The notes under the pieces are model-generated. The model did not search any database, was not told where the DNA came from, and saw nothing but the letters and a program-made list of their open reading frames with translations. From positions 1 through 64,000 of the forward strand of contig NZ_JAKXMK010000007.1 in assembly GCF_022524485.1 (NCBI RefSeq): 64,000 nt of DNA, in the 5' to 3' direction. This document shows positions 55,592 through 63,589 of this stretch, one piece after another. How positions within the stretch are numbered: position 1 is the stretch's first letter; each line of letters begins with the position of its first letter. The DNA is from Pseudonocardia alaniniphila. GTDB taxonomy: Bacteria > Actinomycetota > Actinomycetes > Mycobacteriales > Pseudonocardiaceae. The position numbers and the translations under genes were made by a program.

Positions 55592-55659
55592 CGGCGCCCA
55601 CTCTTTGGAGTTGATTCACGGGGCGCATCAACCGGGCCTACCCGCGGCGGCCCCGACAG

Positions 55660-55681
55660 GTTCATCCTGTGGTCATCTTCG
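55660..55681 (+). promoter_or_regulatory. PHO-box-like direct repeat upstream of phoX
   Basis: GTTCATCCTGT (55660-55670) and GGTCATCTTCG (55671-55681) are adjacent 11-bp units matching the first eight positions of the Streptomyces PhoP repeat consensus (GG/TTCAYYYRG/CG). They end 65 bp before the phoX start. Confidence 0.65.
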
Positions 55682-55746
55682 TGCTTCCTCTCCTGAGTTC
55701 GATCACTTAGGTTCGTCGCGTTTGTCCGATATCAGGAGGATGACCT

Positions 55747-57855
55747 GTGGTTCAGCCCCGCCCGGAGCGACCTGGCCCCGTCGCGCTGCCGATGCCCACC
55801 GAGCGGCACGCGCGCAGGCAGGGCCTGACCTGCCTCTACCGGTGCGGGAACGCCTGCGCGCACGACGAGCCGAACCGGTCGGGCAACGAGTACTTCGGCG
55901 ACGTCCTCGCCCGGGCGGTCAGCCGGCGTGGTGTGCTGCGGGCCGGCGCGGTGCTCACCCTCGTCGCCGGTGCCGGCACCGCGTTCGCCGGCAGCGCTCC
56001 GGCTGCCACGGGTGCGGGGTCGCCCGCGGGCTCCGATGATCTCCCGCGGGGGCTGTCCTACAAGCCGGTGACGCCTGGCACCGCCGACGCCGTCACCGTG
56101 CCGGCGGGCTACCGGAGCGAAGTGGTGATCCGCTGGGGCGATCCCGTCGTGCCCGGCGCCCCCGCGTTCGACTTCGAGAACCAGACCGCGGACGCCCAGG
56201 CAGGCCAGTTCGGCTACAACAACGACTTCTGCGGGCTCGTCCCCCTCCGCCGCGGCGGTGGCGAGAGCTACCTGATGTTCAACAACCACGAGTACACGAT
56301 CGAGCCGCTGATGTTCCGGGGGTACGACCCGGACAACCCGACGGAGGAGCAGGCCCGGGTCGGGATCCAGGCGCACGGTCTGTCGGTCCTCGTGGTGGAA
56401 CGCGACCGGCGTACCGGCCGGATCGCACCCGTGCTCGACAAGACCTACAACCGCCGCTACACGGGCACTGCGGAGTTCGTGCTCGACGGCCCGGTCGCCG
56501 GCTCGGATCTGCTGAAGACCTCGGCCGACGACTCCGGCACCCGCGTGCTCGGCACGTTCAACAACTGCGCCGGCGGCGTCACGCCGTGGGGCACGTTCCT
56601 CACCGGTGAGGAGAACGTGAACCAGTACTTCGCGAACGCCGACGCCGTGGGTGACCGCGTGGCGAGGGAACGCCTCGCGCGGTACGGCTTCCCGGAGGGC
56701 GAGTCGGAGCGCAAGTGGGAGCGTTTCGACCCGCGGTTCGACCTGGCGAAGGAGCCCAACGAGGCGAACCGGTTCGGGTGGATCGTCGAGGTCGACCCGT
56801 ACGACCCGCAGGCGCCGCCGGTCAAGCACACCGCGCTCGGCCGGTTCAAGCACGAGGGCGCCACGATCCGGCTCACCCCGGACGGGCACGCCGTGGCCTA
56901 CATGGGCGACGACGAGCGCTTCGAGTACGTCTACAAGTTCGTCTCCGACGGGATCATGAAGGACGGCAACAGCCGCCGCGCCCGCGAGCACAACCGGCGC
57001 CTGCTCACCTCGGGCACGCTCTACGTCGCGAGGTTCGCGGGGAACAGCCCCGCTGCCGAGATCGACGGCAGCGGCACGCTCCCGGACGACCGTGCGTTCG
57101 ACGGTCGTGGCGAGTGGATCAAGCTCGCGGCGGGGAACCAGTCGTTCGTCGAGGGGATGACGGCCGAGGAGGTATACGTGTTCACGCGCCTGGCCGCCGA
57201 CAGGGTGGGCGCCACCAAGATGGACCGGCCCGAGGACGTCGAACCCCACCCACACACCGGCAAGGTCTACCTCGCGCTCACTAACAACACCGACCGCGGC
57301 AAGTCGGGTGCAGCGCGCGTCGCCCCCGCCGACGAGCCCAACCCCCGCAACAGCAACGCGCACGGCCACGTGATCGAGTTGGTCGAGGCGGAGAACGACG
57401 CCAGGGCGGAGCGGTTCGGCTGGTCGATCCTGCTGCTCTGTGGCGACCCGAACGACCCGAGCACCTACTTCGGGGGCTTCGACAAGAGCCAGGTCAGCCC
57501 GATCACCTCGCCGGACAACCTCGCGTTCGACGGCCACGGCAACCTCTGGATCGCCACCGACTCCGGTCAGGCGCTGTCGATCAACGACGGTCTCTACGGG
57601 GTGTCGCTGGAGGGCCCGACCCGTGGCCGCACCACCCTGTTCGCGAGCGTCCCGGTCGGCGGCGAGTGCTGTGGCCCGGTCATCTACGACGAGTTCGTGC
57701 TGATCTCCGTGCAACACCCGGGCGATCTCGACGACGCGAGCCCGGAGTCGCCCAAGTCGGTGTTCCCCGACGGCCCTGGCACCCAGCCGCGGCCGTCGGT
57801 CGTGAACATCTGGAAGGGAGGCGACACGGGTGCACCCGGACGCATCGGGCAGTAA
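55747..57855 (+). CDS. phoX: PhoX-type alkaline phosphatase, Tat-exported
   Basis: A 702-residue Ca2+/Fe-dependent phosphatase of the PhoX (DUF839) family that frees phosphate from extracellular esters. The N-terminus carries the family CLYRCGNACAHDEPN and a twin-arginine signal (SRRGVLRAGAVLTLVAGAG, about 59-77). The core has ENQTADAQAGQFGYNNDF, FNNHEYT, NNCAGGVTPWGTFLTGEEN, LGRFKHEGA and PDNLAFDGHGNLWIATDSGQ. The GTG at 55747 has AGGAGG upstream. The PHO-box-like repeat before it supports phosphate control. Confidence 0.93.
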   Translation: MVQPRPERPGPVALPMPTERHARRQGLTCLYRCGNACAHDEPNRSGNEYFGDVLARAVSRRGVLRAGAVLTLVAGAGTAFAGSAPAATGAGSPAGSDDLPRGLSYKPVTPGTADAVTVPAGYRSEVVIRWGDPVVPGAPAFDFENQTADAQAGQFGYNNDFCGLVPLRRGGGESYLMFNNHEYTIEPLMFRGYDPDNPTEEQARVGIQAHGLSVLVVERDRRTGRIAPVLDKTYNRRYTGTAEFVLDGPVAGSDLLKTSADDSGTRVLGTFNNCAGGVTPWGTFLTGEENVNQYFANADAVGDRVARERLARYGFPEGESERKWERFDPRFDLAKEPNEANRFGWIVEVDPYDPQAPPVKHTALGRFKHEGATIRLTPDGHAVAYMGDDERFEYVYKFVSDGIMKDGNSRRAREHNRRLLTSGTLYVARFAGNSPAAEIDGSGTLPDDRAFDGRGEWIKLAAGNQSFVEGMTAEEVYVFTRLAADRVGATKMDRPEDVEPHPHTGKVYLALTNNTDRGKSGAARVAPADEPNPRNSNAHGHVIELVEAENDARAERFGWSILLLCGDPNDPSTYFGGFDKSQVSPITSPDNLAFDGHGNLWIATDSGQALSINDGLYGVSLEGPTRGRTTLFASVPVGGECCGPVIYDEFVLISVQHPGDLDDASPESPKSVFPDGPGTQPRPSVVNIWKGGDTGAPGRIGQ

Positions 57856-58700
57856 TGGTCTTTCCGGGGAGCCGGACGCGTCCTCGTGCATTTCCACGGC
57901 TGTGCCGTCGTAGCCGAGCGACCTGACCGAGCGAGAACGGCACCCCCGGCGCTGATCGAGCGAATCCTTTGATAACAGCGGTGTGACGATTTTCACGCTC
58001 CTTGCGGGTGCGATTAGGTGATCGGTCGCAAAGTACTCCCTGGGTCGCCCGGTTTAGCCTTAATCTCATCGGTATGTAGGGCTCGGCGAGCTTTCGATGT
58101 AGTTGATCGGTCGATCGCGGCCCGGTGACGGCTGTTTGACAAATTGATCTTCCAATGGTGGGCTTGCAGGCCTTGGCAGATGTATCGCGCATGTGCAGCG
58201 ATGATGATGTGGCCGCAATATTGGAGTGAGCATGGTGGATTCGGGTGGCTGGCCAACATTTCGGCAGAAACTGCTCGATCTGCGATCGTCCGTTGTGTGG
58301 CGGGCGTCCCCGACCGGAAGTGCGGCCTCGCTGTGCAGCCCGGCGCGGTCGGAGCTGACGGTCCGGATGGCGCGACTATTTTCAGCGGCGTCCGCAAGCG
58401 GAACTCAGCGCCCTTGCCCGCATGTCCGGAAAGAACAGGATGGCGCCCGCCGGATGCACGCGTCCTGGTCGCACTGAAAGCTCAGCGCCGTGGGTGTGGG
58501 TGGCCACCTCGGCGTGATGGTCGATTTCGAGAAGACCGCGACCCTGGCGAGATCGTTCCACCGGGGCCGCGATGTTCGGGCCGCCCTTGGTGTGCGGTGA
58601 TTGTGGCGGGATCGACGCGGTCGTGAGCGGGGCGCGCGACCCGATGTTCGGTCTCCGGCGCTGACAGATCGTTGCCCAGTGACCCGTCGCAGGAGTTTGA
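57856..58700. other. 845-bp low-GC intergenic region before the SbtA-type gene
   Basis: GC content drops visibly here (about 57950-58260) compared with the surrounding genes. Open frames in this stretch are short, have no homology I recognise and lack the codon bias of real genes. TTGACA at 58136-58141 could be a -35, but no convincing -10 follows. A weak dyad GTGCCGT/ACGGCAC (57902-57943) may end phoX transcription. No known riboswitch was identified. The region could be a long leader or a remnant of transferred DNA. Confidence 0.4.
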
Positions 58701-59816
58701 ATGCTTCATGAGTTCGGGCAGAACTTCATCCACAACTTGTTCACTCCGCTGCTGTTGTTCTTCTACTTCGGGTTCCTGATTCCTATCCTGAGGGTGCCTT
58801 TCGAGTTCCCCAGGGTGGTCTACCAGGCGCTGACCATGTACCTGCTGCTGGCCATCGGCTGGCAGGGTGGCGAGGAGCTCGCGCAGATCAGCCCGGCGGA
58901 CCTCGGGCACATCGTCGGATTCGTGGTCGTGGGCTTCGTTCTGAATTTCGTGATCGGGATCATCGCCTACCTTCTACTCAAACCCGTGACCGCAATTCGG
59001 CTCATCGACAAGGCGACGATCGCCGGGTATTACGGGTCCGACTCGGCAGGGACCTTCGCCACCTGCGTCGGCGTGCTCACCAGTCTCGGCATCGCTTTCG
59101 ACGCCTACATGCCGATCATGCTGGCTGTCATGGAGATTCCCGGCTGTCTGGTGGCGCTCTATCTGGTGGCGCGGCTGCGCGTCCGGGGATTGGACACCGC
59201 TGGCAACATGCCGGGTGAGCCCGAATACGCCCCGCTGGAGACCGTCAAGGTGGGGCCCGGTACGGCCGCGCGGTCGGAACTCGTGCACCACACTGCCGGG
59301 ACCACGCTGAGGGAGGCTCTGCTCAATCCCGGGGTCTGCCTGCTGATCGGCGCCGTCATCGTCGGCTTCGTCAGCGGGCTGCAGGGCCAGAAGGTGATTC
59401 ACGACTACAACACCTTCTTCGTTACGGCATTCCAGGGTGTACTCAGCGTATTCTTGCTCGAAATGGGTATGGCGGCCTCCCGCAAGCTGAAGGACCTGAA
59501 GTCGGCAGGCTACGGGTTCGTCGTGTTCGCCCTGGTGGTACCGAACCTCTTCGCGGTGCTGGGGATACTCGTCGCCCGCGCCTATTCCGTCGTCACCCAC
59601 ACCAACTTCCAGCCGGGAACCTACGTGTTGTTCGCGGTGCTGTGCGCTGCCGCGTCCTACATTGCTGTGCCGGCGGTGCAGCGAATGGCGATCCCCGAGG
59701 CGAGCCCGACGTTGCCGTTGGCGGCATCGCTGGGTCTGACGTTCACCTACAACGTCACCATCGGGATATCGCTCTACATCGAGATCGCCCGGGCCATCGG
59801 GCCGTACAGTCCGTAG
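58701..59816 (+). CDS. sbtA: SbtA-type sodium-dependent bicarbonate transporter
   Basis: A 371-residue membrane protein with about ten hydrophobic segments. The two-fold repeat of SbtA is recognisable. The first half has TIAGYYGSDSAGTFATCVG and later PIMLAVMEIPGCLVAL. The second half has GVLSVFLLEMGMAASRKLKDL and ASYIAVPAVQRMAIPEASPTLPLAASLGLTFTYNVTIG, matching the SbtA tail pattern. SbtA imports HCO3- with Na+. The usual partner sbtB (PII-like) does not follow; the next gene is on the other strand. The ATG at 58701 has AGGAGTT about 12 nt upstream. A Tat-exported alpha-carbonic anhydrase lies 3 kb away. Confidence 0.87.
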   Translation: MLHEFGQNFIHNLFTPLLLFFYFGFLIPILRVPFEFPRVVYQALTMYLLLAIGWQGGEELAQISPADLGHIVGFVVVGFVLNFVIGIIAYLLLKPVTAIRLIDKATIAGYYGSDSAGTFATCVGVLTSLGIAFDAYMPIMLAVMEIPGCLVALYLVARLRVRGLDTAGNMPGEPEYAPLETVKVGPGTAARSELVHHTAGTTLREALLNPGVCLLIGAVIVGFVSGLQGQKVIHDYNTFFVTAFQGVLSVFLLEMGMAASRKLKDLKSAGYGFVVFALVVPNLFAVLGILVARAYSVVTHTNFQPGTYVLFAVLCAAASYIAVPAVQRMAIPEASPTLPLAASLGLTFTYNVTIGISLYIEIARAIGPYSP

Positions 59817-59942
59817 CCAGATCGCGGAGCGACGGACGCGGTGCCTCGGCGTTCGACCCGCCGTCGGCACTTTCTGGCCCGGCGCGCTCTCCGGCGCCGC
59901 GATCAGCCTGCCGTCGTCCGGTGCTCCCGCCCGGCGGCGGTC

Positions 59943-60764
59943 CTACTTGCAGCGCTCGGCCACCGGGTCGCCGTCCGGCACGCGCTTCTCGAACGAGATG
60001 TGCACGTGGTCGAGGTGGTTCTCGGTGGCGCTGCCCCGGTCGGACATGTGCTCCCAGCCGTCGCCGTAGTTCACCCGCTGCTCCCAGATCACGTAGCTGA
60101 TCCCCAGCTCTTCCTGGTTGCTGAGCGCACAGGCGGCGATCCGGTCGCCGCGCTCGCCGCGGACCATCAGGTCGAGGGCGAGGCCACGCGGGTGGTCCGA
60201 GACGCGGCCGCGCTGTCCCACACCGATGAGGCGTGGCTCGTCGTAGAGGCAACTGAGGAACGCGGCGGCGTCGCGCACCCACGGCTTCACCCGGCCCAGG
60301 CCGCCGAGGTCGGCGGCGCACTTCGCCCTGGCGGCTCGTTCCTCATCGGCCCGGCGCGCCACGTCGGCGAGTCCCGCGGCCTTGATGAGCTCGGAGACGT
60401 CCACCTGGGAGGGCTCGGGTTCGTCGGGTTCGCTCGTCACCGGGACGACGGCGCTGCGTGCGCGACTGATCGTGGTGCTGGGCTCGTCGCCTTGCTCCCC
60501 GTCGGCGGCGAGGAACACCACGGCCGACTCGTCGGCGGCGGCCGGGGCGGGGCCGGTGGCGATCGCGGCGGCCGGCATCACGACGGCGAGGGCGCCGCCC
60601 GCGGCAGCGGCGGCGGTCATGCCGTTGCGCACGGCGGCCTGGGTGGCTGCGCGGTGCCGCGCGCCGGAGCGGCGGGGCGATCCGGTCAGCGCACCGGGGA
60701 ACGCGACCGTGGGTTCGGGTCGCGGGTGCGCGTACCGGCGACCGGGGGAGCGGTGCCGAGACAC
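59943..60764 (-). CDS. Exported protein with M15-like (ARB-07466-type) C-terminal domain, copy 2
   Basis: A 273-residue protein. A basic N-terminus and one hydrophobic segment (about 48-75) anchor or export it. A helical stretch (ADEERAARAK) follows, and the C-terminal domain (about 160-265) has SDHPRGLALDLMV and HLDHVHISFE, the His/Asp pattern of M15/VanY-like zinc peptidases. This domain is known from ARB-07466-type proteins, whose activity is unproven. The GTG at 60764 has GAAAGG upstream. It is about 40-45% similar by eye to the next upstream gene and follows it on the same strand. Confidence 0.82.
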   Translation of the reverse strand: MSRHRSPGRRYAHPRPEPTVAFPGALTGSPRRSGARHRAATQAAVRNGMTAAAAAGGALAVVMPAAAIATGPAPAAADESAVVFLAADGEQGDEPSTTISRARSAVVPVTSEPDEPEPSQVDVSELIKAAGLADVARRADEERAARAKCAADLGGLGRVKPWVRDAAAFLSCLYDEPRLIGVGQRGRVSDHPRGLALDLMVRGERGDRIAACALSNQEELGISYVIWEQRVNYGDGWEHMSDRGSATENHLDHVHISFEKRVPDGDPVAERCK

Positions 60765-60904
60765 GACCTGCCTTTCGGGATCGTGCGACCCGGGCGGCGT
60801 CCGGCTGGGGATCCGGTGGATCGGGAAATCCATGTCCGCTGGGGAGCCAGGTCACTGCTGATCCGCGACTGACAGTAGCGAGTGATCACGCTCCGAAACG
60901 GAAT

Positions 60905-60921
60905 TCTCACTCAACGTGAGA
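60905..60921. promoter_or_regulatory. Dyad between the two ARB-07466-type genes
   Basis: TCTCAC and GTGAGA flank a 5-nt spacer about 140 bp before the 59943-60764 start and just after the neighbouring stop. It is a possible operator. Confidence 0.4.
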
Positions 60922-60966
60922 CGGACGTGCTGGGGGATGCGGCGAGCGGGCGTGTCGGCGCGACGG

Positions 60967-61785
60967 TCAGCAGCCGCGGAGCCGACCGCCTCCGCCGGAC
61001 CCGAACGAGATGTGCACGTGGTCGAAGTGGTTGGCGGTGACGCCGCCGCGGTCCTCCATCGGCTGCCAGCCGCTGCCGAAGTTGATCTGCTGCTCCCAGA
61101 TCACGTACGAGATGCCGAGCGCGTCCTTATTCTTCAGGGCGCAGGAGGCCAGCGCGTCGCCCGTGGCGCGGTCGACCATGAAGTCCACCGCCTTCCCGCC
61201 CGGATGGTCGGACGTGCCGGCCCGGCCGGCCACGCCGTACATGGTCGGCTCGCCGAACCGGCAGCCCAGAGTCTCGGCCGCGGACCGGACGAAGGACTTC
61301 ACGGCACCGAGCCCGGAGGTGTCCATGTCGCAGTCCGGCGAACCCGACGCGACGGTGGCGGCGATCTTCTCCGCGGCCGCCTGCTTCTCCCGGGCAGCGC
61401 GCTCCTCGGCGGCCGCCTGTTCGGCCGCCCGGGTGGCGAGCTGCTGCTCGATGAGCTGCACCGCCTTGACGAGCTCTTTCGCGTCGACCACGTCAGGGTC
61501 TGGTGGGACGGGCTCCATGGAGGAGCGCAGCACCACGTCCTCCCCGGTCTCGACGGGAATGGACAGCGCCACGGGCGCGGCGGCGGTGTCGACCACCACC
61601 GGAATCATGGACGCGGCCCCCACGAGGGAGAACGCGCCACCTGTGACGGCGACAACGGCGGTGCCCCGCCGCAGCGGGGTGGAGACAGAGCCTTGCGCGG
61701 CGTGTGCCGGCGCCTGACGGCCGAGGGCCGTCAAGTGCGGGCTCTGGTGCGCGCGCCGGCTCCGGGGGGAGCGATGCCGAGCCAC
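60967..61785 (-). CDS. Exported protein with M15-like (ARB-07466-type) C-terminal domain, copy 1
   Basis: A 272-residue protein with the same layout as the gene at 59943: basic start (ARHRSPRSRRAH), a hydrophobic segment (about 43-70), an Ala/Glu-rich coiled-coil (RAAEQAAAEERAAREKQAAAEKIA) and the domain with SDHPGGKAVDFMV and HFDHVHISFG. SDHP, the Asp and DHVH are the putative zinc-site residues. A Gly-rich tail ends in Cys. The GTG at 61785 is the likely start; the 227-bp upstream region (61786-62012) shows only a short direct repeat (AGGCAAC twice, near 61890). Confidence 0.82.
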   Translation of the reverse strand: MARHRSPRSRRAHQSPHLTALGRQAPAHAAQGSVSTPLRRGTAVVAVTGGAFSLVGAASMIPVVVDTAAAPVALSIPVETGEDVVLRSSMEPVPPDPDVVDAKELVKAVQLIEQQLATRAAEQAAAEERAAREKQAAAEKIAATVASGSPDCDMDTSGLGAVKSFVRSAAETLGCRFGEPTMYGVAGRAGTSDHPGGKAVDFMVDRATGDALASCALKNKDALGISYVIWEQQINFGSGWQPMEDRGGVTANHFDHVHISFGSGGGGRLRGC

Positions 61786-62012
61786 GACTTGCCTCCGGAT
61801 CGACGGCTCCGGGTGGACGTCCGGTCGGGGGGTCCGGCGGGTGGGGAGTCCCGTGTCCTGTTTGTGACCGTGCCGTCATCGATCCGAGAGGCAACGTAGG
61901 CAACCCGAGACGGACTTGGGCGTCGGCTCGCGGACGAATGGGTCGAATGTGTCCTCGGCAGCGACGAATGGTGCGAAACACTGCTTGTGGGGGACCTGGG
62001 CCGTTCGTCGCG

Positions 62013-62567
62013 TCAGGGAGCGAACACGCAGAATTCGTTGCCCTCGGGATCAGCGAGGACGTGCCAGCCGATGTCGCCGTCGGGCGGGCGCAGGAGGCGC
62101 GCACCGGCGGCGAGCAGCGCCTCGAGATCGTCGCTTGTCACGTCGATGTGCACGCGGTTCTTGGCGGTCTTCGCGTCGGGGCTCGGGTTGACCACGAGCC
62201 ACTCGAAGGGCGCCCCGGGGACCTCGCCCAACGCCCAGCTGCTCCCGTCGTCGGAGGTGAGCCTGCCTCCGAGCAGCCGCGCCCACCACGTCGCCACGGC
62301 GCGAGGGTCGTTCGCGTCCAGGACCAGCTCGTAGAGCCGCTGGCCGGGTGGTTCGGCCCGGACGAACGCGCAGAACTCCCCGCCGCCCGGGGCGGCCATC
62401 ACGGTCCACGGCAGCGTGTCGTCGAGCACCGAGGCGCCGAGCTCCACGAGCTCGGCGACGGATCCGGTGTGGATGTCCAGGTGCAGACGGTTCTTCGCGG
62501 TCTTCGGTTCGGGGACCGCGCCGATCCACACCGTCTGCTGGGGGTCCGCGCCCGAGAGGCGCACCAC
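62013..62567 (-). CDS. VOC-family (glyoxalase-fold) protein, N-terminus apparently frameshifted
   Basis: The readable part is 184 residues with two VOC modules (EWLVVNPSPDAKTAKNRVHIDV, and GWHVLADPEGNEFCVFAP at the end), built like duplicated glyoxalase-type proteins. The first beta-alpha-beta is missing from this frame but is encoded just upstream (KDLSLDTGDLGRAGRFWSAALRLE) without a start codon. An ATG at 62686 (MTTGPLAA, stop at 62660-62662) would join that segment after restoring one C in the run near 62663-62670. The gene is probably a frameshift pseudogene, a recent mutation or a sequence error. Confidence 0.75.
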   Translation of the reverse strand: MVRLSGADPQQTVWIGAVPEPKTAKNRLHLDIHTGSVAELVELGASVLDDTLPWTVMAAPGGGEFCAFVRAEPPGQRLYELVLDANDPRAVATWWARLLGGRLTSDDGSSWALGEVPGAPFEWLVVNPSPDAKTAKNRVHIDVTSDDLEALLAAGARLLRPPDGDIGWHVLADPEGNEFCVFAP

Positions 62568-62714
62568 CGAATCGCTGTGCGGGTGGCTCTCGAGTCGCAG
62601 AGCCGCCGACCAGAACCGGCCCGCTCGCCCGAGATCCCCGGTGTCGAGGGAGAGATCCTTTAGGCGGCGAGCGGGCCGGTGGTCATCGTCGAACGATAAG
62701 GCTCCGACCGGAGG

Positions 62715-63467
62715 TCAGCGCTGCTTGCGGTAGTGCACGGTCCGGTCGTTCAGCGGCTGCAACTCACGCGCGTTGCCCTTGGGGAAGAGCTCCTCGAGGC
62801 CCTCGACGGACGAGTCCGTGACCGCACGGTGCTGGCGCAGCACCAGCCAGGACACGCCCTCGGTGTAGGGGGCGGTGGTCAGGGAGCCGTCGTAGCGGAA
62901 CGTGGAGAGGTCGTCGGGGAACGCCCTGCTGAGATCGACGCTGACCTCGACCTCCTTGCCGCACTCTTCGGGGAGTGTGTGCAGCACGGCGTCCTGCAGC
63001 GTGCCGCCGCGTCCGCCGCCAGTGAGGAACAGGCCGACGACGAGTGTCTCCCCCTTTGGTCCACGGTGGACGAAGTGCTGCTCGATCGGGAAGTGGTGGT
63101 CATCCAGCACGTGCTCGGAGGGCGTGTGGAAGTGGAACTGCAGCAGTTCGTAGCGCACGCCGTCGAGGTGCACCGCCGCGGTACCGGCCGGCACCTCCGC
63201 CTCCACCGTCTCCTCCGGACCGCGGGTGGTGCAGCCTGCCGGGTCGTCGGCGTCGCGGCTGATGTAGTGGACGCGCAGGTCGACGTGATCCGGGTAGTCG
63301 ACGACGAGCTCGGGAAGCTCGGGGGCGTCGACGGCGGAGCGGGATCGGATGGCGATCGGGGTCTGGTGGGGCTGGCCCGCCAGCGCCACGGATGTGGACG
63401 AGGCGATCATCGCCGCCGCGGCGACTCCGGGCACGCCGATCAGGAACGACCGTCGGGAGTGGGTCAC
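62715..63467 (-). CDS. Tat-exported alpha-type carbonic anhydrase
   Basis: A 250-residue enzyme interconverting CO2 and HCO3- outside the membrane. It starts with a twin-arginine signal (THSRRSFLIG). The mature part has the alpha-CA zinc site: H112 and H114 in QFHFHTPSEH and H131 in EQHFVHRG. Other family blocks are QTPIAI near the start, LVVGLFL, and NDRTVHYRKQ at the end. The GTG at 63467 has GAGGAA upstream. Its closeness to the SbtA-type gene (58701) suggests a bicarbonate-supply role. A short gap (63468-63589) separates it from the AraC gene. Confidence 0.93.
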   Translation of the reverse strand: MTHSRRSFLIGVPGVAAAAMIASSTSVALAGQPHQTPIAIRSRSAVDAPELPELVVDYPDHVDLRVHYISRDADDPAGCTTRGPEETVEAEVPAGTAAVHLDGVRYELLQFHFHTPSEHVLDDHHFPIEQHFVHRGPKGETLVVGLFLTGGGRGGTLQDAVLHTLPEECGKEVEVSVDLSRAFPDDLSTFRYDGSLTTAPYTEGVSWLVLRQHRAVTDSSVEGLEELFPKGNARELQPLNDRTVHYRKQR

Positions 63468-63589
63468 GTTTCTGTTCCTCCAGATAGGTGAGGTTCGCCC
63501 TTGTTCGCCCGTTTGGAGGATACCCAGTGTGCGACGTGCAACATCGATCTTCCACCGGTTGGGGGAATCGACCCCTTCCGGCGTGTGGG

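Noticed and set aside
58144..58626. 160-codon frame in the low-GC region before sbtA
   Set aside because: It has no recognisable homology, odd composition (Trp/Met-rich then Arg/Pro-rich) and no ribosome site.
61786..62012. Possible c-di-AMP (ydaO) riboswitch before the secreted paralogues
   Set aside because: Such switches often precede wall-enzyme genes, but I could not find the conserved core motifs here.
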